A DNA stretch of 64,000 nucleotides from Kwoniella bestiolae CBS 10118 (GCF_000512585.2 NC_089241.1:868001-932000), one strand, 5' to 3'. Shown: positions 20,958-33,500, numbered from the stretch's first letter. The notes: generated by a model not told the origin, from the sequence alone. Numbers and translations: made by a program.

Positions 20958-22661
20958 ATGACGCGTTCCAGAAGATCCTCCATCACATCCATCAAATCCG
21001 CAGCTTCCAGCGTCCTATACCACCTTATACCGGGTCGTCGGAAAAGTCAAACATCTACCAGACCAGAAAGACCCACCATAGACACTTCCTTCGCATCGCA
21101 ATCTGCCCTAAGCCGAGATGACCCCAAATCTTCGAGATCGACTTCGGAATTTCCGAATTTCAGTAGACCCTTACCGTCCTCCGGTGTACGGCACGATTCG
21201 GGCTACAGCTCGACTACCACCACTCCCCTTTCTTCCTCCGCACCGCTAGACCAACTGCCCCGCTCAGAGGAGTACACCAGCCTGGCGAAAGGGGGGTTCA
21301 GCTCTGGTCGTCCGTCCTTGAGCGATATGAGCAGAGGGAATGGCAGTATAGACGATCTCCGAGATAATGGCGCTGTCCTTAGTGCCACCTACTCCAGGTG
21401 GGGTCACGAGTGGCGGTCCACCCCACCAAATGCAACTCCCATAGACCAAGAAGAAGAAGAAGAAGAAGAAGAAGAAAGAGAAGAAGATGATGATGAAGAT
21501 TGGATATCAGGTAGCTCAATTCCACAAGCATCACCCGTACCTTCCAACGACACCGATATAGATAGGATCCAGCCGAGGGGACGAACCAACACTGGGTCCA
21601 GTCTTCTCGACCAACATTCCGACGCTAATGATTTATCTTCCTCCAACGGGAACGGGAGAAGCAGAGATTCACTCAACAAACGAAGTTTGGAGTTCCTCAG
21701 GTCACTCGATTCGCGTATCGCTCACCCCAAAGCTCCGAGGACAACGAGGGTATCTCACAAGAATGGGTCTTGGCTGGGTGCAGATGATTTCGCCGAACCG
21801 TTACCCGAGTCTTTGAGGATATATCCTCCTGTTCAAACGACACACCGGAGCAGGGAAATTAGCACTGCGTCCCATAGTGTTGGTGAGGGGAGCAACCAGC
21901 TGGAGAGATATGGCAACCGCATGGCGGGGGTTGAGGACTTAGCATCAATGCGGACTCAGTCATCCAGTGAAGAGGTGACTCAGCAGCGTATGAGTGACGA
22001 ACCACACGAACATCAATCATGGGGAGATAAGCTTAGGAGAGTTTTCTCGCGGTCCTCTTTGAAATCTTCGCATAGCGATAATAGTATATTCTCAGGCGGG
22101 CGCGGGAGGAGGCGTTCGATCGTTGGATCCATTATGGATGTTTTCAGTCGGAGTCGAAACCGGGTATCCAACGTACGATACATTGACACGCCCAAAGTAG
22201 AATTAGATGATGGGTCGGAGGATAGAAGTAGACCCAGACTGTCAAGAACTGCCAGTGGGATCTCCACCGCCACGACGAGGTTGGGTAGGATGAGAGATGA
22301 GCTGGTGGACCTATTCAGTGGCTTGACTAGGTCCTCATGTAAAAGCGATGGTGGGGAAGAAGTTCAGACGACAGGAAACGAACCGTATTTGACTTTGAAT
22401 ATGTCAGACTATCAACCCAACTCCGATAGCGTGACTTCTGAGTCCGCACGGACAGATAGGACGGATTCCTCTGATCATCGAAATCGAAGAGGAGTAAAAA
22501 TCAATCGGGAGCTGTATTTCGCCCAGATACAGAGGGAGAGGGATTTGAATAGCTTTGACGCTGGTATAAGAGATAGAAATCGGTTCGACGATCAGCGGTC
22601 TAGCAGCGTTAGCGGCGGGGAGGATTTGGTAGTGTACGAGGTCGGACATTTGCCAGGTTGA
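20958..22661 (+). CDS. large Ser/Arg-rich disordered protein (hypothetical)
   Basis: Single uninterrupted exon of 567 residues from ATG 20958 (MTRSRRSSITSIKSAASSVL). The composition is Ser, Arg, Asp and Glu. An acidic block at about residues 163-181 is encoded by a GAA/GAT microsatellite. Three short basic-hydrophobic segments stand out: WGDKLRRVFSRSSLKSS, RRSIVGSIMDVFSRSRNR and MRDELVDLFSGLTRSS; each could form an amphipathic helix. The end is a charged helix (INRELYFAQIQRERDLNSF). No membrane span or catalytic motif. Many RxxS sites suggest phosphorylation by basophilic kinases. I do not recognise the family. It is convergent with the dicarboxylate carrier gene. Confidence 0.7.
   Translation: MTRSRRSSITSIKSAASSVLYHLIPGRRKSQTSTRPERPTIDTSFASQSALSRDDPKSSRSTSEFPNFSRPLPSSGVRHDSGYSSTTTTPLSSSAPLDQLPRSEEYTSLAKGGFSSGRPSLSDMSRGNGSIDDLRDNGAVLSATYSRWGHEWRSTPPNATPIDQEEEEEEEEEREEDDDEDWISGSSIPQASPVPSNDTDIDRIQPRGRTNTGSSLLDQHSDANDLSSSNGNGRSRDSLNKRSLEFLRSLDSRIAHPKAPRTTRVSHKNGSWLGADDFAEPLPESLRIYPPVQTTHRSREISTASHSVGEGSNQLERYGNRMAGVEDLASMRTQSSSEEVTQQRMSDEPHEHQSWGDKLRRVFSRSSLKSSHSDNSIFSGGRGRRRSIVGSIMDVFSRSRNRVSNVRYIDTPKVELDDGSEDRSRPRLSRTASGISTATTRLGRMRDELVDLFSGLTRSSCKSDGGEEVQTTGNEPYLTLNMSDYQPNSDSVTSESARTDRTDSSDHRNRRGVKINRELYFAQIQRERDLNSFDAGIRDRNRFDDQRSSSVSGGEDLVVYEVGHLPG
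21448..21477 (+). repeat. (AAG/GAA)n microsatellite in coding sequence
   Basis: About ten uninterrupted trinucleotide units encoding a glutamate run, followed by imperfect GAT/GAA units coding Asp/Glu. Length variation here would change the acidic tract in frame. Confidence 0.85.
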
Positions 22662-23048
22662 GCATACGAGTAATGGTAATTGTGACCAAAATCAAGATTG
22701 TTGATGTACATTCAAGGCTGTTTGTTGTACTTTTGGCATTCCTCGATAAGATACTAGACCATAGAATAATCAGTAAATGATAATACATATCTAATGAAAT
22801 CTATAATGGTAAACTATAAGGTGATATCCGTGTAATCTATCTCCAGCTATAGAATATGATATTCTATATACCCCATTCAAACCATGCAATTGAGTCTATA
22901 ATCTGTGATATGCGTTGTGGCCCTTCCGAAACTTCCTTTCATCATCTCTATCACATGCTGCCCTGTAAATTCGACTATCCGAAGCAACCCACCTCTCCTC
23001 AATCTCTCCCAAAATTGGTTTCCCATGCCTTGCTCATAATACTTTCGT
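22662..23048. other. convergent 3' intergenic region
   Basis: AT-rich spacer between two converging genes. It contains a perfect AT-rich palindrome at 22848-22868 and no plausible gene. Bidirectional 3' end processing is the likely role. Confidence 0.5.
22848..22868. repeat. perfect AT-rich inverted repeat, 10 bp arms
   Basis: Left arm TATAGAATAT (22848-22857), single G centre, right arm ATATTCTATA (22859-22868). It lies between convergent genes and may form a hairpin in either transcript. Confidence 0.75.
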
Positions 23049-24903
23049 CTATATGGCGGGACTGGAAGGTGAGATACCGGCAGTCTTGGCTCTGAACATG
23101 TCGACGGCGTTCCTCAGCTGCTCAAGGAAGACGAACATGCAGATGGTGTTGGGTGTGAGACGGACTAGACATCGCAAATCAGGACGTTAGGGCTATTCTA
23201 CGGTGTTGTCATGATAGACAATGATGGTGAGAGATCAAAGTGAATAGACACTCACTCCATGCGGGTAACCATCCCTTGAAGAGGAATCTCGGACCTATTG
23301 CAACGAAATCCGTTAGCCGTGTTCTTTGACCGTATACCACCTTAGTAAATGTGTCGCGGATGAGTTTCTACTCACCCTCATGCTTCAGACTCCCCATGAT
23401 CAACGCCACTGGTCCATGCCCACCCTGACCATGCTTCATATTCATTATCCTACTTTTCACTACGTCCGCAGGAGCACATATCGTAGTCGCGACGGTACCA
23501 GCAAGAGCGGAAGACACGAAGTGACATGGCATCCCGTTTGACATGACGTTATGGGCGAGTAAGAGGTCTTTGAAGAAATCGTATGATACCAATTGAGAAG
23601 CGTTCATCAAAATGGCTCGGATCTGTTCAGAAAGTCAGCTATACCCTTTTTCGACAACCATGAAGAAAGTCAATGCTTTGCTAGCTGCAGAATCACTTAC
23701 AGTATTAGGTAATAATCCTCTGGCTAATGATGGTACACCTTCTTCCCTCACCATTCTATATGTCCCCTGGAGGGCATTGCGGTAGTTGTATTGGTGATCT
23801 GGTGTTTTTGTGGGATCCGCTACCATTCTGGGTAGTAAGGTGCGTAGTCAGCGATATGTCATGATCACAACGTGTATATCTGGTGGTGGTGGATATTCGC
23901 CTCCGTTGACCGAACATCCGGCAACCTTATTTATCATATCCCATCGAAAGTACTTTGTTTCAACCAACTCTTCCCTTTGGAACATCTTCCATTCCCTCAG
24001 GCGACCTTCTGCGTAATCTCTCGCTCCTCGTTCCTAATGCAAAACATCTACTCACCTAACCAAAATGATATCCGCCGGGTTACCTGCTAAACCACCTAAT
24101 GCACCAGCAGTACTAGCACAAACAACCATATCACCCGTCGTCAATTTCTTCTTACCCCCGTTGGACATCTGAGATTTCATCATGTCGTATGCTCCTAGTC
24201 TTGTCACCGAGTATGTCATCTGTCGGAATATGGAGGCTGTCAATCCGGTATATAGACCTCGCACACCTATCAATGGAACAGCTTGATGAGCTTTTGACCC
24301 CCTAATGCAAAGCACCGAGAAAAGACTAGGAACACAAACTCACCGTCATGCGCTAATACCCCTTTCACAGCATTGGAGAACGTTGTCTTGCTCGTTGACG
24401 TTTGCATTCGTCTGACACATCCGACATTAAAACATATCTCCAAATCGGCATTTCCGACTATCCGCTGCTGACCACTTCCTACTAAGAAGAGAGATGTTAC
24501 ACTCACACTCGCATGACATCAAGGGGATGCGTGCAGCATGCAGCCACTGTAAGACCAAGATGTCAGCTATGTTGTCAGTCAGGCAGCAGACATGGGTGTT
24601 GGTCTTGTGAACAACTTACTAGATGCCGCAGCTCCTGTTCGGGCATATCCGAGGTACCATCAAGATTTTGAACAGCATTCATTAAGGTGAAGGTGAATTA
24701 GTAGGAAGAGGTCAAGGGGATACGTTGATCAGCAATAGGGCACAAACAGTGACTAACAGAAAGAGTGTACATACCACCTAACCTACAGGGAACAGCAGGT
24801 CAACAACTGATCCGGAAAAGTAAATTCTTGATGGAAATGACGACAAAGGTTGTCACGAGACTGTAACTCACCAGAAAGGATAACTTGGTTTCTGAGCGGA
24901 CAT
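23049..24903 (-). CDS. DIC1: mitochondrial dicarboxylate carrier (SLC25 family)
   Basis: Inner-membrane carrier exchanging malate or succinate for phosphate. From ATG 24903 (MSAQKPSYPFW) the protein has three tandem repeats, each with a PX(D/E)XX(K/R)-type signature: HPLDVMRVRMQT, NPADIILVRM and APADVVKSRI. Dic1-like details include TGLTASIFRQMTYSVTRLGAYD, TTGDMVVCASTAGALGGLAGNP and RGLLPNTIRAILMNASQLVSYD. Several short introns divide it; total is near 310 residues, normal for the family. The stop is TAG at 23049-23051, after GISPSSPAI. It shares a 525-bp divergent promoter with the membrane protein at 25429. Assignment to Dic1 rather than oxoglutarate carrier rests on the second and third repeats and is fairly secure. 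Confidence 0.9.
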
Positions 24904-25428
24904 GTCGACAAGATGGTGCGGCAAGAGCGAGAGAAGTAGGAGGTTGTGAGGGAAGGAGGATTCGCGAGCTCAGCTCTATTATACGAACATACAAGTACGA
25001 GTAGTTTTGAAAGCAGGTTGAGTGAGTTTGTAATGACAATGTTTTATGATAAATTTCATTCGGCTCGGTCTTCCAAAATTCAGCAAAAACACTCAAAAAT
25101 CGAAATCATTTCAGGGAAAACAGTTCCAACATTCGAAATCAAGACGATAACAAAGTTGGACAAGTTCGAAAATAAAAATAAAACACTCAGGGTAAAAGCG
25201 GACTTGGCCGAGTGAGATGCAAAGGGAAATCCCATCCCGAGATGGAGTAAAGGGCAATCTCCGCTTTCGAGGAGATCACATAGCGTTGCAAGAAAGTCAA
25301 GATAGTGATAACGACACATTGAGCATCAGCACCATCATACTTTAAGACTGTGATCGAGTTGAGTTGAAAAGTGTGCTCCCTTCCAGTGATAGAGACTCTA
25401 CACCTCTATCAGCACCACCATCTTCAGC
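24904..25428. promoter_or_regulatory. divergent promoter, DIC1-like / membrane protein
   Basis: No gene. An inverted repeat ATCTCC (25257-25262) and GGAGAT (25271-25276) is present within GGCAATCTCCGC. This resembles the GCGATCTCCG repeats in the midasin promoter at 43481-43521. Function of the element is unknown. Confidence 0.4.
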
Positions 25429-26447
25429 ATGACCTCCCTCAACTCGCTTCATGATGCCCTATCACCTCTCCTATCGCCCGTTCATCCCTCATTCCCATTC
25501 GCCCCGATAGATGTCGTAGGAGCAATGAGATTATCCTCAGTCATCAACTGGATAGCGACAGGTGTATTTGATCCTCAGCCGGTCGGAAAGGGAAAGAAGG
25601 GAACCAAAAAGGACAGAGCGAGTATCTGGCAGGAGTTGGCTGGGCTGATGATTGTTGTCTTTGGGGGTGAAACGTTTCTTGGTAAGCATAAGATTTGGTT
25701 TTAGGTCAACCTAACGCGTATCAGCTAATTCACGGTATGACGGTATAGCGATGTGTACTGGATCTACTCCCTCCTGGTTGGTCACCCCCAATATAGCAGT
25801 GCTGTTCTGTGCCATACGTGAGTTGAAGATACGAGCATCCCTCCTTTTCCGCCATGACGCACAGGCTTAAAAGTTAATTGGACCTGATCCTCATGCTAAT
25901 CATCTGCGTATGATACATAGACACACTTCAAACACGTACCCCCTTGGTTCACCTCTTACCAACACGCCCATCCCTCCCATTGGAGCTACTCCTATCCATC
26001 CCGGATGCTATAGGTCGTACCCTCCTCCTAACAAGATTCTCCATCCTCCCCCTCCTCCGCCCCTCATCGACACTCCCAGCCACATCAATCAGCCTAATCC
26101 TCGTTCCATTCATCTTGGCAGTCCCATTCGCCTCAATTGCATTTAGCACTTTCAACTTCTTCTCACCTCAGCTCAAACTTACCACGCCAGTCGAGCTCAA
26201 ATCAAAGGGATGGATGTTAGTTGATACTTGGTGTCCACTTTTCATCTCACCTTTGTTCCTCACGCTCATCGGACCGGTGCAGGGGTGGGATTATGGGTTA
26301 GGATGGAAGGAGAACGAGGCTGTGGTCTTTTGCATGGTGGTGTTGTGGGGTTGTTTCACAGGTAGAGCGATATACAATTTCGGGTATAGGAGGGAACAGT
26401 GGTTGGAGATGTTGGGTGTGGGCGGGCAGAAAAAGAAAACGGAATAG
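25429..26447 (+). CDS. multi-pass membrane protein, possibly TRIC-like (hypothetical)
   Basis: Three exons: 25429-25680, about 25750-25818 and 25920-26447, joined at good GTAAGC/TATAG and GTGAGT/CATAG sites; about 280 residues. The N-terminus carries FAPIDVVGAMRLSSVINWIA. Exon 1 ends with MIVVFGGETFL and continues into MCTGSTPSWLVTPNIAVLFC. Exon 3 has RTLLLTRFSILPLL and two or three strong hydrophobic spans (SLILVPFILAVPFASIAF, PLFISPLFLTLIGP, AVVFCMVVLWGCF). I count about six or seven membrane helices. The GG-x-FL spacing followed by a P-S-W-L segment is loosely like TRIC cation channels, but the KEV motif of that family is absent, so the assignment is tentative. Divergent from DIC1. Confidence 0.6.
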
Positions 26448-26600
26448 AAAGTGGATTATTGGATATTATGCATAGATGGTATAGATAACCCTTCGGATGT
26501 CACTGCAACCAAACTTCCTATCACTTTGAGCGATCGATTGTGCTTATTCTGATGCTAAAGTAAACCTACAGCTAATGGGGTATAGTCATCCTATCCTGAC

Positions 26601-27149
26601 CTAACCAAGAAAACCACACTGTTTTCTAATTTGAGGAAGGAGTGTCTTCCTACCACACACACGGCCAAAAGATCAAATTCTCTCGTCAGCTCCGGAAATA
26701 ACACTCCCAATAAGACCATAAGGACATCAGACTAGGACTCACTTCCATTGTTCTCTAGCCTATCAAAACCGTACAAAACATATTAGCAAAGTACGAACGT
26801 CACGAAGAGGATGACCAGAAACTGACCTGTTTCCAAGTTTTACCAGGTACAGCCTTATCCCAATCGTTCTGACCATGTTGGATGACATGTTCGAACAGTA
26901 AGGCTTTATCGCCCATTGACCAGCCAGTCTTGGAGGGCGAGCTCGGATCGGAAGGTCGATCCATCGCCTTGGTCTTGGTCTTGGTAGGGGTGCTGGGTTT
27001 AGTTCTGTCGGCTGGCATTGCTATTTGGGGAACAAATGGCAAGATGATCTCGTCAGCTGCTTCTAGGTTTTCAACTCTTGTGGGATTGAAAGGGGTATAG
27101 GAATGGGAGGAAGCAGAGGGATTAATGACTCACTTGTGTAAATGTCCAT
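26601..27149 (-). CDS. small SANT/Myb-like domain protein, four exons
   Basis: A gene of about 91 residues visible only after splicing. Exon 1 is ATG 27149, MDIYT, ending at a GTGAGT donor. Exon 2 starts after CAAATAG and carries TMPADRTKPSTPTKTKTK and then GWSMGDKALLFEHVIQHGQN, DWDKAVPGKTWKQ. Exon 3 is only AREQWK. Exon 4 gives KTLLPQIRKQCGFLG and TAG at 26601-26603. All junctions keep frame. The three-helix pattern W...LL...I..G...W...VPGKT..Q...QW is that of SANT/Myb DNA- or histone-binding domains. Single-repeat proteins of this size are common hypothetical genes in basidiomycetes. A basic Thr/Lys-Pro tail precedes the domain. Whether it binds DNA or bridges chromatin proteins is unknown. 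Confidence 0.65.
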
Positions 27150-27566
27150 CCGTTGGGGTAATTGAAGAAATGAGATGTATGATTTGGTAATAAAGAAAAG
27201 ACATGGTCGAGAAATGAAAGAGAAAGAACGAAAGAATGAACATGAATATTCGAAATGACGTTCGAACTGCAGGTAAGTGGTGGGCATCAAACTTCGCTCA
27301 ACAACAGCACTTACTCGTCAATTTTCAACTGCTCAACAGGGCGCAATCACATCCACACACTAGGAGATGAGCTGACGTGACTTGTGATCAAATCAGCAAA
27401 CCAATATTCTATGAATACCAAAACCATGCATATATTTAAATCTACTAAAGTTACTGTACATACAATCAATGATCCAAATCTAAAGAACCAAACTGAAACC
27501 GATAAGAACTATGAAGGGTATATTTTATCCGTATATAATGTAAAAAACCGAATAATATTATTACTA
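27150..27566. other. intergenic, AT-rich
   Basis: Promoter of the SANT gene and 3' region of midasin, which ends at 27567. It has no gene; AT content is visibly high near 27420-27560, consistent with a 3' untranslated region and poly(A) signals. Confidence 0.5.
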
Positions 27567-30500
27567 CTACTCCTGAGACTGACTAACCCTCGTCATCCAC
27601 TGTCTAAGCGTATCAGCCAACACCCCAGGTAACGCCTCGACATCTCTAAGGACCACATAAAACTCGAAAGGGAACGTATCAAGATACCTCTTCATATCCA
27701 GCTTCATCTCTCCATTCTCCATCTTGTACTCTACAGTCTGCATCGACAATATACTAGTCTTCGATTTTGCTGAGGTAGCAGAGGTGGATTGAGGTTGAGA
27801 TTGGGTTTGTTGGTTCAGTGAATCAATGATGATAAACACAATCATCACTCTCTCTTCTATAGCTTTTCTCAACAACTTCCTCAATTTCTGATGATCTTGG
27901 CAGATCCCATCCGAAATGATTATCTGCAATTGCCATAGGTCCGCTCCTCCCCCTCCCAGACCAGACGATCTCGATTCAGCCAAGTACCCCAAAGACCTTT
28001 CGAGAAGCTTTACGACGTCCGTCTTGTTCTGGTTGAATTTGAAATTCTCGATAATCTTCTGACCATCCATGTCGGTGAAGCTCCCATCCTTGAAGGGATG
28101 AAGTATATCGATCGATTCACCGAATTTCGCAATGGATATTTGGCCCACTTCCAACTTGTTCATCGATTGCGAGACCAACGCCAAAGTCTGATACGCCAGA
28201 TCGATAGATGAGGACTCGAACATTGACTTGGAATCGTCAAGGGAGAGTAATACTTGGTATTCCCTCTTGGAAGGTTTGGTACGTCTTAACCAGATCTTGT
28301 CCTTGGTATATTCACTGGCGATGTAGGGTATAATCTTACGCATGTTGAGTCGTTTACCAGTACGGAAATCACCTTGAAGTCGGGTTGCCAAGGTGGGTTC
28401 TAAGATCAATCGTAATTGTTCGCAAAGGGCGTAAGAGAGATCACTAGTCATCGAGGCGTATTTCCTCCATAACTCTTCCGCATTGTACGAAGCATCGTTG
28501 GCGATAGCTGAAGGATCGATGATGTTGAGTTCAGGTTCTTCCTCATCATCCAAATCAGGTTTGATATCCTTGTGATCCAAGCCATCTTCATCCAAAGAAT
28601 CGAAATCGACATCCATCTCATCATCCGCACCCTGTCCCTTAGGCCCAGCACCGATATCAGCTTGAGTCAAAGCTTTCTCTTCTCGTTGTCTGTCCTCGTC
28701 CGTAGGAGCAGCAGATCGATGAGTCAACTCCCTCTCCTGGAATTCTCCATTGTCAAGTTCAGGTTCTTCCTCCTCAACATCATCCTCCATACCAGGGTTT
28801 CTTTCAGCTTCGCCCTCCTCTTGGTCGATGATATTAAGATCTTCCAATTTCTGTCTTTCCTCCTCACCCGCTCGACCCAAAGCTTGCATATCGTCTTCCT
28901 TCGCTTCATCCTCCTTGATGTACTCCACTTGACCGGGTGCCTGCTCAGGCGCCTGTTGATCATCTGTGGGTTGAGGCTGGTTCTCTCTTTCTTGTTGGGG
29001 GAGAATTTCGTCCATCCTCCTTCGGATGTCTTTGAGGATATCACCGAGACTTCGAGATGATTGGGGTTGAGCTTGATCTTGAGCAGGGAGAGGGGCACCG
29101 GAAGAATCGACAGGACCGTCGTTCACTTGTTGATCATTGGATGGACCAGATTGCTGTTGTGGTTGTGGAGCAGTTCTGCATGAGGGAAATGTCAGTTCAG
29201 TCGAATGAGACTACAGGTGCAAATTTCAATCAACTCACCCATCCTGACCTTGAGCATCGGCATCCAATTCCTCTTTCTCCCCATTTTCCTTCTCCTCCTT
29301 CTCCTTATCTTCCTTCGATTCACCTTCAATCCCTCCACTGACGCCCTGGCCAAGCTCCGACTCCTGTGTCATATCATTGGAAGCGGAGACATCTACGTTC
29401 TGTTCCTTCTGAGCTTCCTCTTCAGTCTCGTCCTCACCAACACCAGTCGCAGGAGGGGCCTCCTCAACAGCTTCCCCTTCGTCCTCATTACCCATGTCGA
29501 TATCCGATCCATGATCCGCATCTTGGTGATCCTCTTCCTCCCCATCAGCCGACATCTTCATATCCTCATCGATATCATCCCCACCTTCCTTCTCATCACC
29601 CTCTTCATCATCAAAGTCCAGATCTTCTGGTAAGTCGAGTTTGTCTCCTTCGGGCATGACTACTTGATCTTGTTCCTGGGCTGACGGTTTTTCGTCTTCC
29701 CCTTGATCATCTTCACCACCTTGCTCCTCCATCGTCTCCTCATCCAGCTCCTCACCATCTTCACCACCTTTCTTCTCTTCCTGTTTACCCTCCGGTGCTT
29801 GTTCCCCCTCTTTACCTTCTTCAGGTTGTTCCTTCTCCTCTTTCTTTTCTTTGATCTCAGTCCCTTCTTTCTCCTTTGCAGCCATCTCGGATTCGCCTTC
29901 TTGCTCCTGCGTCTTCTGATCCATCAACTCATCTGATCCACCTTCTTTCTGCTCTTCCTTCTGCTCATCGCCCCAGAACTTCTCATCGACCGCTCCTGGA
30001 TCTAACGGATCAACATCACCAACATGTTCATCATGATCTTCCTCCTCTTCTTCCTCATCACCACTACCCTCTTCGTCCTTCTCTTTACCATCATCTAATT
30101 TACCATCGAAGTCTTCATCCATACTGAACGCGTCATCGTTGTCATCTTCACCTTTCTGTTGATCTTGCTCTTCCTCCTCTTCTTCACCTTGTAAACCTTC
30201 AACTTGAGATTCCTCTTTGATCTCATTGGAGACATTCTTGTCACCTGTTCCAGCACCCATACCCGATCCTTCGACCATCTCCCCGTCACCTCCCGCATCA
30301 TCATCTTCCGATTGTTCTTGGGGCTTGCAGAATCCTTTTTGAGCTAGATCCAACATCAATCGTCCTACCACGTAGGATAGTTTGTAAGCTGATTTGACAG
30401 TTTGGATGTGAGCATTGACTGCTTGAGCGTATGATTCGGCGAAAGTTTCGAGGAAAGGAAGAAGTCTTGCTAGACAATCAGGAGCGGACGTCGAGGCGTA

Positions 30501-33500
30501 GCGATCATCTACCAGGTCGCCGATGAAGGTAGAAACTCGTTGGATAACCTCGGTCACACGAAGAGACGCTGAAAAGCTTCGTTGTTCCTTCAGCTCAGAA
30601 GGTATATGCGGAGTTTCATCTTCCTTGACTTCAGGTAGGGAAGGTGCCTTCATTTGTTGCGTGACCACAAGCAGAGCCTGTATGAGCGCGTCACTCTTTT
30701 TCCAAGTCCCAGTGGATAACTCGGATTGAACTTGAGGAGCAACGAAATCTCTCATAGCTCTAACAACCTCGACAACGGGGTTCAAAAGGTGTCGTAGATC
30801 AGGGGAAGCGATAGCTTGAGCAGTGAAGGAATCGATCAGTTTGGCTCGGATGCGTCCAAAAGTCTCAAGCAAAGACCTTTCAGCTGCAATGATGGTTATC
30901 ATAATTAGCGACCACACAGTTTGTTTTGATGGGACGGCTCACCTTGAGTGAAGATCAATGAGTTGCACTCTCTCGACGAGTTCAAGGCGGATGACAAAAC
31001 TTGTACAAGCAGAGAGGCATCTTGTCGAAGCTCGTGAATGGTAGTCATGTCACTAGAATTGACATGTACACCTTGAAGCTCTCGCAACTGCCTGATACCC
31101 TCCTCTACCTCGCGGAGTGAACTGTGGATTTGCGATGCTGACAGCTCAGCTTCGGTAAGAGCATTCGACAGAGCTTGTCCGCCAGCGATAGATTGCGATT
31201 CAGCACATTGTCGTAGACGAGAGATGATTGAGGACAACTGTCCAATCGAATGAAGCTCATTTACGGCCCTGCCGTGAAGTCAGCATGCAAGTCTCGCCGC
31301 AGATTGGACGAAGTGGACTTACCTATCTCTTTCCGTAAGCGCAGTCGCATAGACTGATTCTGTGAAACCAATACCTCTCTCCAAGTCTTGAGAAGCGATA
31401 TCGTCGTTGTGGCCATTGAATGCCGCTCTCAGAGCAGACATGAGGACATCCATTCGGTGGTGATACGACTCGACTTTCTTGACACTGACTAGATCGAAAG
31501 CTTCTGGTAACACTTCGGTGGGGACCGGCGGTCGATTGGCTAGCCATATGGTAGATTGCTGACGAGCAAGCTGATCAGCTCTAACTGCGTTAGAAAATCC
31601 AACGGCTCGTAGAGATTTGAGCAGATCTGCGAATGCCTTTCTCTTCCTACTAGCAAGATTGTTGACGATCTTGGTGTTTTCTTTGGTGAGCGAAGTGGGC
31701 GTAGCCTTGGCTAAGGCAGCAGCAGTCTCTATGATATCTACTGCCATGTCGTCCATATGGGAAGCACCAGGACCGTTGAGAGATGATCTAGCACGAGTAT
31801 GAATCTGTGTGAATCGATTCAAGGTCTCGTCTGGTCGCATTAGGATGTCGGGAACAGGGTGGTCCGCTTGTTTTCTAGCCTGGATCGCATTCGAAGATAA
31901 AGGAGTCATTTCGAAGATGAAGATGTCCGAGCTGAAAGCTTCAGAGGTTACTGCTGCTTCTTGCGAGACGATACCAGTAAGCTCGCCAAGGATGGGTAAA
32001 ACGGGTTGTCGAAGTAGATCTCGGAACTTCCTGATACTCCTGTGAAGATGTTTATGGGATTTCTGAGCACTGGCTTTGAGCGCGAACACATTGACATCCT
32101 TCCAGCTCGCTAGTTTGACAAAGTCCTTGATAGCTTTATCGATCGCCGATCGTTGACTGTGCAAGGAATCCACTAATCTAGGTTCGAGTAGTCGAGCATT
32201 GGCAAGGATGTTGTGTAGCAAAATAGCAACCGATTTGAGTCCACTAATTTGAGCGGAAAGATCGCTGGCCATATGTTGGAATGCTGAAAGGAGTTGTAGT
32301 CTTGCCGAGAAGGTACCGAAAGTGCTCGAGTTGATGTAGGTGGATATCATAGGTAAGACTTCTTCTATATGCTTGCCTATATCCGTGGCACTAACAGCGC
32401 CGTGAATGAGCGCCCCATACAACCTCATGGTCCACTCGTTATCTAGCGAGATGTACTGAGCAGCTTGATCATCTAGCAAGCGCATCCAGGAAGCAAGCTC
32501 AAGTCTTCGCCAGTCGATGATGAGGTGTGATATCTCATCTCGGAAGCTGCCTAACGAGTTGTCTCGATTTGCGTAAGCCTCCCAATCTTCGGTATGGATG
32601 AGAAGCTGTTCCATCGCTGAAAGAACTTGAGCGACAGGACTTCGACTACTGAGTAGCAAGATACGCTCGCATCGATCCTTGATATGTTGAGGTACCATTT
32701 GCTCGGGCCATTCAGCGATGAGATGGTCTAGTCGTTTTACCAATCGCACCAGAATGCTGTGCGCTTTCCGGACTTCCGGTTCATTCGGTGAAAGATAGAA
32801 ATTAGGTTGAATAGGCGAAGTCTTGACTTCGACTTGCCTTCGATGGAGAAGAGCAAGTTGATAAGCGATACTGGTATCATCAAGCTTCTCATCGTATGCA
32901 GAGGGATCGAAGGTATGATGTAAAGTGGTGTCAATCATATCTTTCAGAAGATTGCTGGGAGTCGTTAGGTTCTGTCCAAATATCTCAAGGACAAGTTGAT
33001 GGAATGAAGCGACTTGATCATCTGAGAATCGTTTATCTTCCTTCTTGTTGTCCACATCAGCTACCTTCGCAGGGAGAGCGTCCTCCGCGCCAGCATCTAC
33101 ATATTGAGGGAACAGCTCAACAAATTCTTTTTCCTCTTGTTCCTGGTCCGATAAAACCTCGATCTCAGTCTTCCGTACTCGATACAGACTTTCCGATGCT
33201 TGAGCCTCTTGCTGCTCCCGAAGTCGGATGTTGCTCCAGGTATGATATAGATGATCCAGTTGAAGGAAAAGGCCGGGCAGATGAGCGAATCTCTGTTGCT
33301 TGGTCTCCAGGAGATGAGAGTGGGCACAAGCGGCAAGTAGTTGTGTGGAGATACCGCTGGAGATGTCGACAGGTGCGTCCGCTGATCGATGAATCTGCCG
33401 TATACCGGCTGCTAGAGGGAATGACACAGCGTTGGATATCGTAGAGAGAGGCTTTGCGGTTCGAAGCTCGGCATCTCTAGCGAAAGTACGCATGGCAAAT

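Noticed and set aside
16562..22661. The three plus-strand Ser-rich genes as one duplicated family
   Set aside because: Beyond shared Ser-rich composition I could not align any extended segment among them; their exon structures also differ.
25160..25260. Possible tRNA-like sequence (GGCCGAGTGAGATGC)
   Set aside because: No complementary acceptor stem or T-loop GGTTCGAATC-type box nearby.
28572..29633. Long plus-strand open frames opposite the midasin acidic and MIDAS-proximal region
   Set aside because: They mirror Asp/Glu-rich codons on the opposite strand and read as Ser/Leu/Phe/His-rich nonsense without start context or family features.
33097..33444. Frames on both strands inside a midasin exon
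   Set aside because: Shadows of the midasin coding frame.
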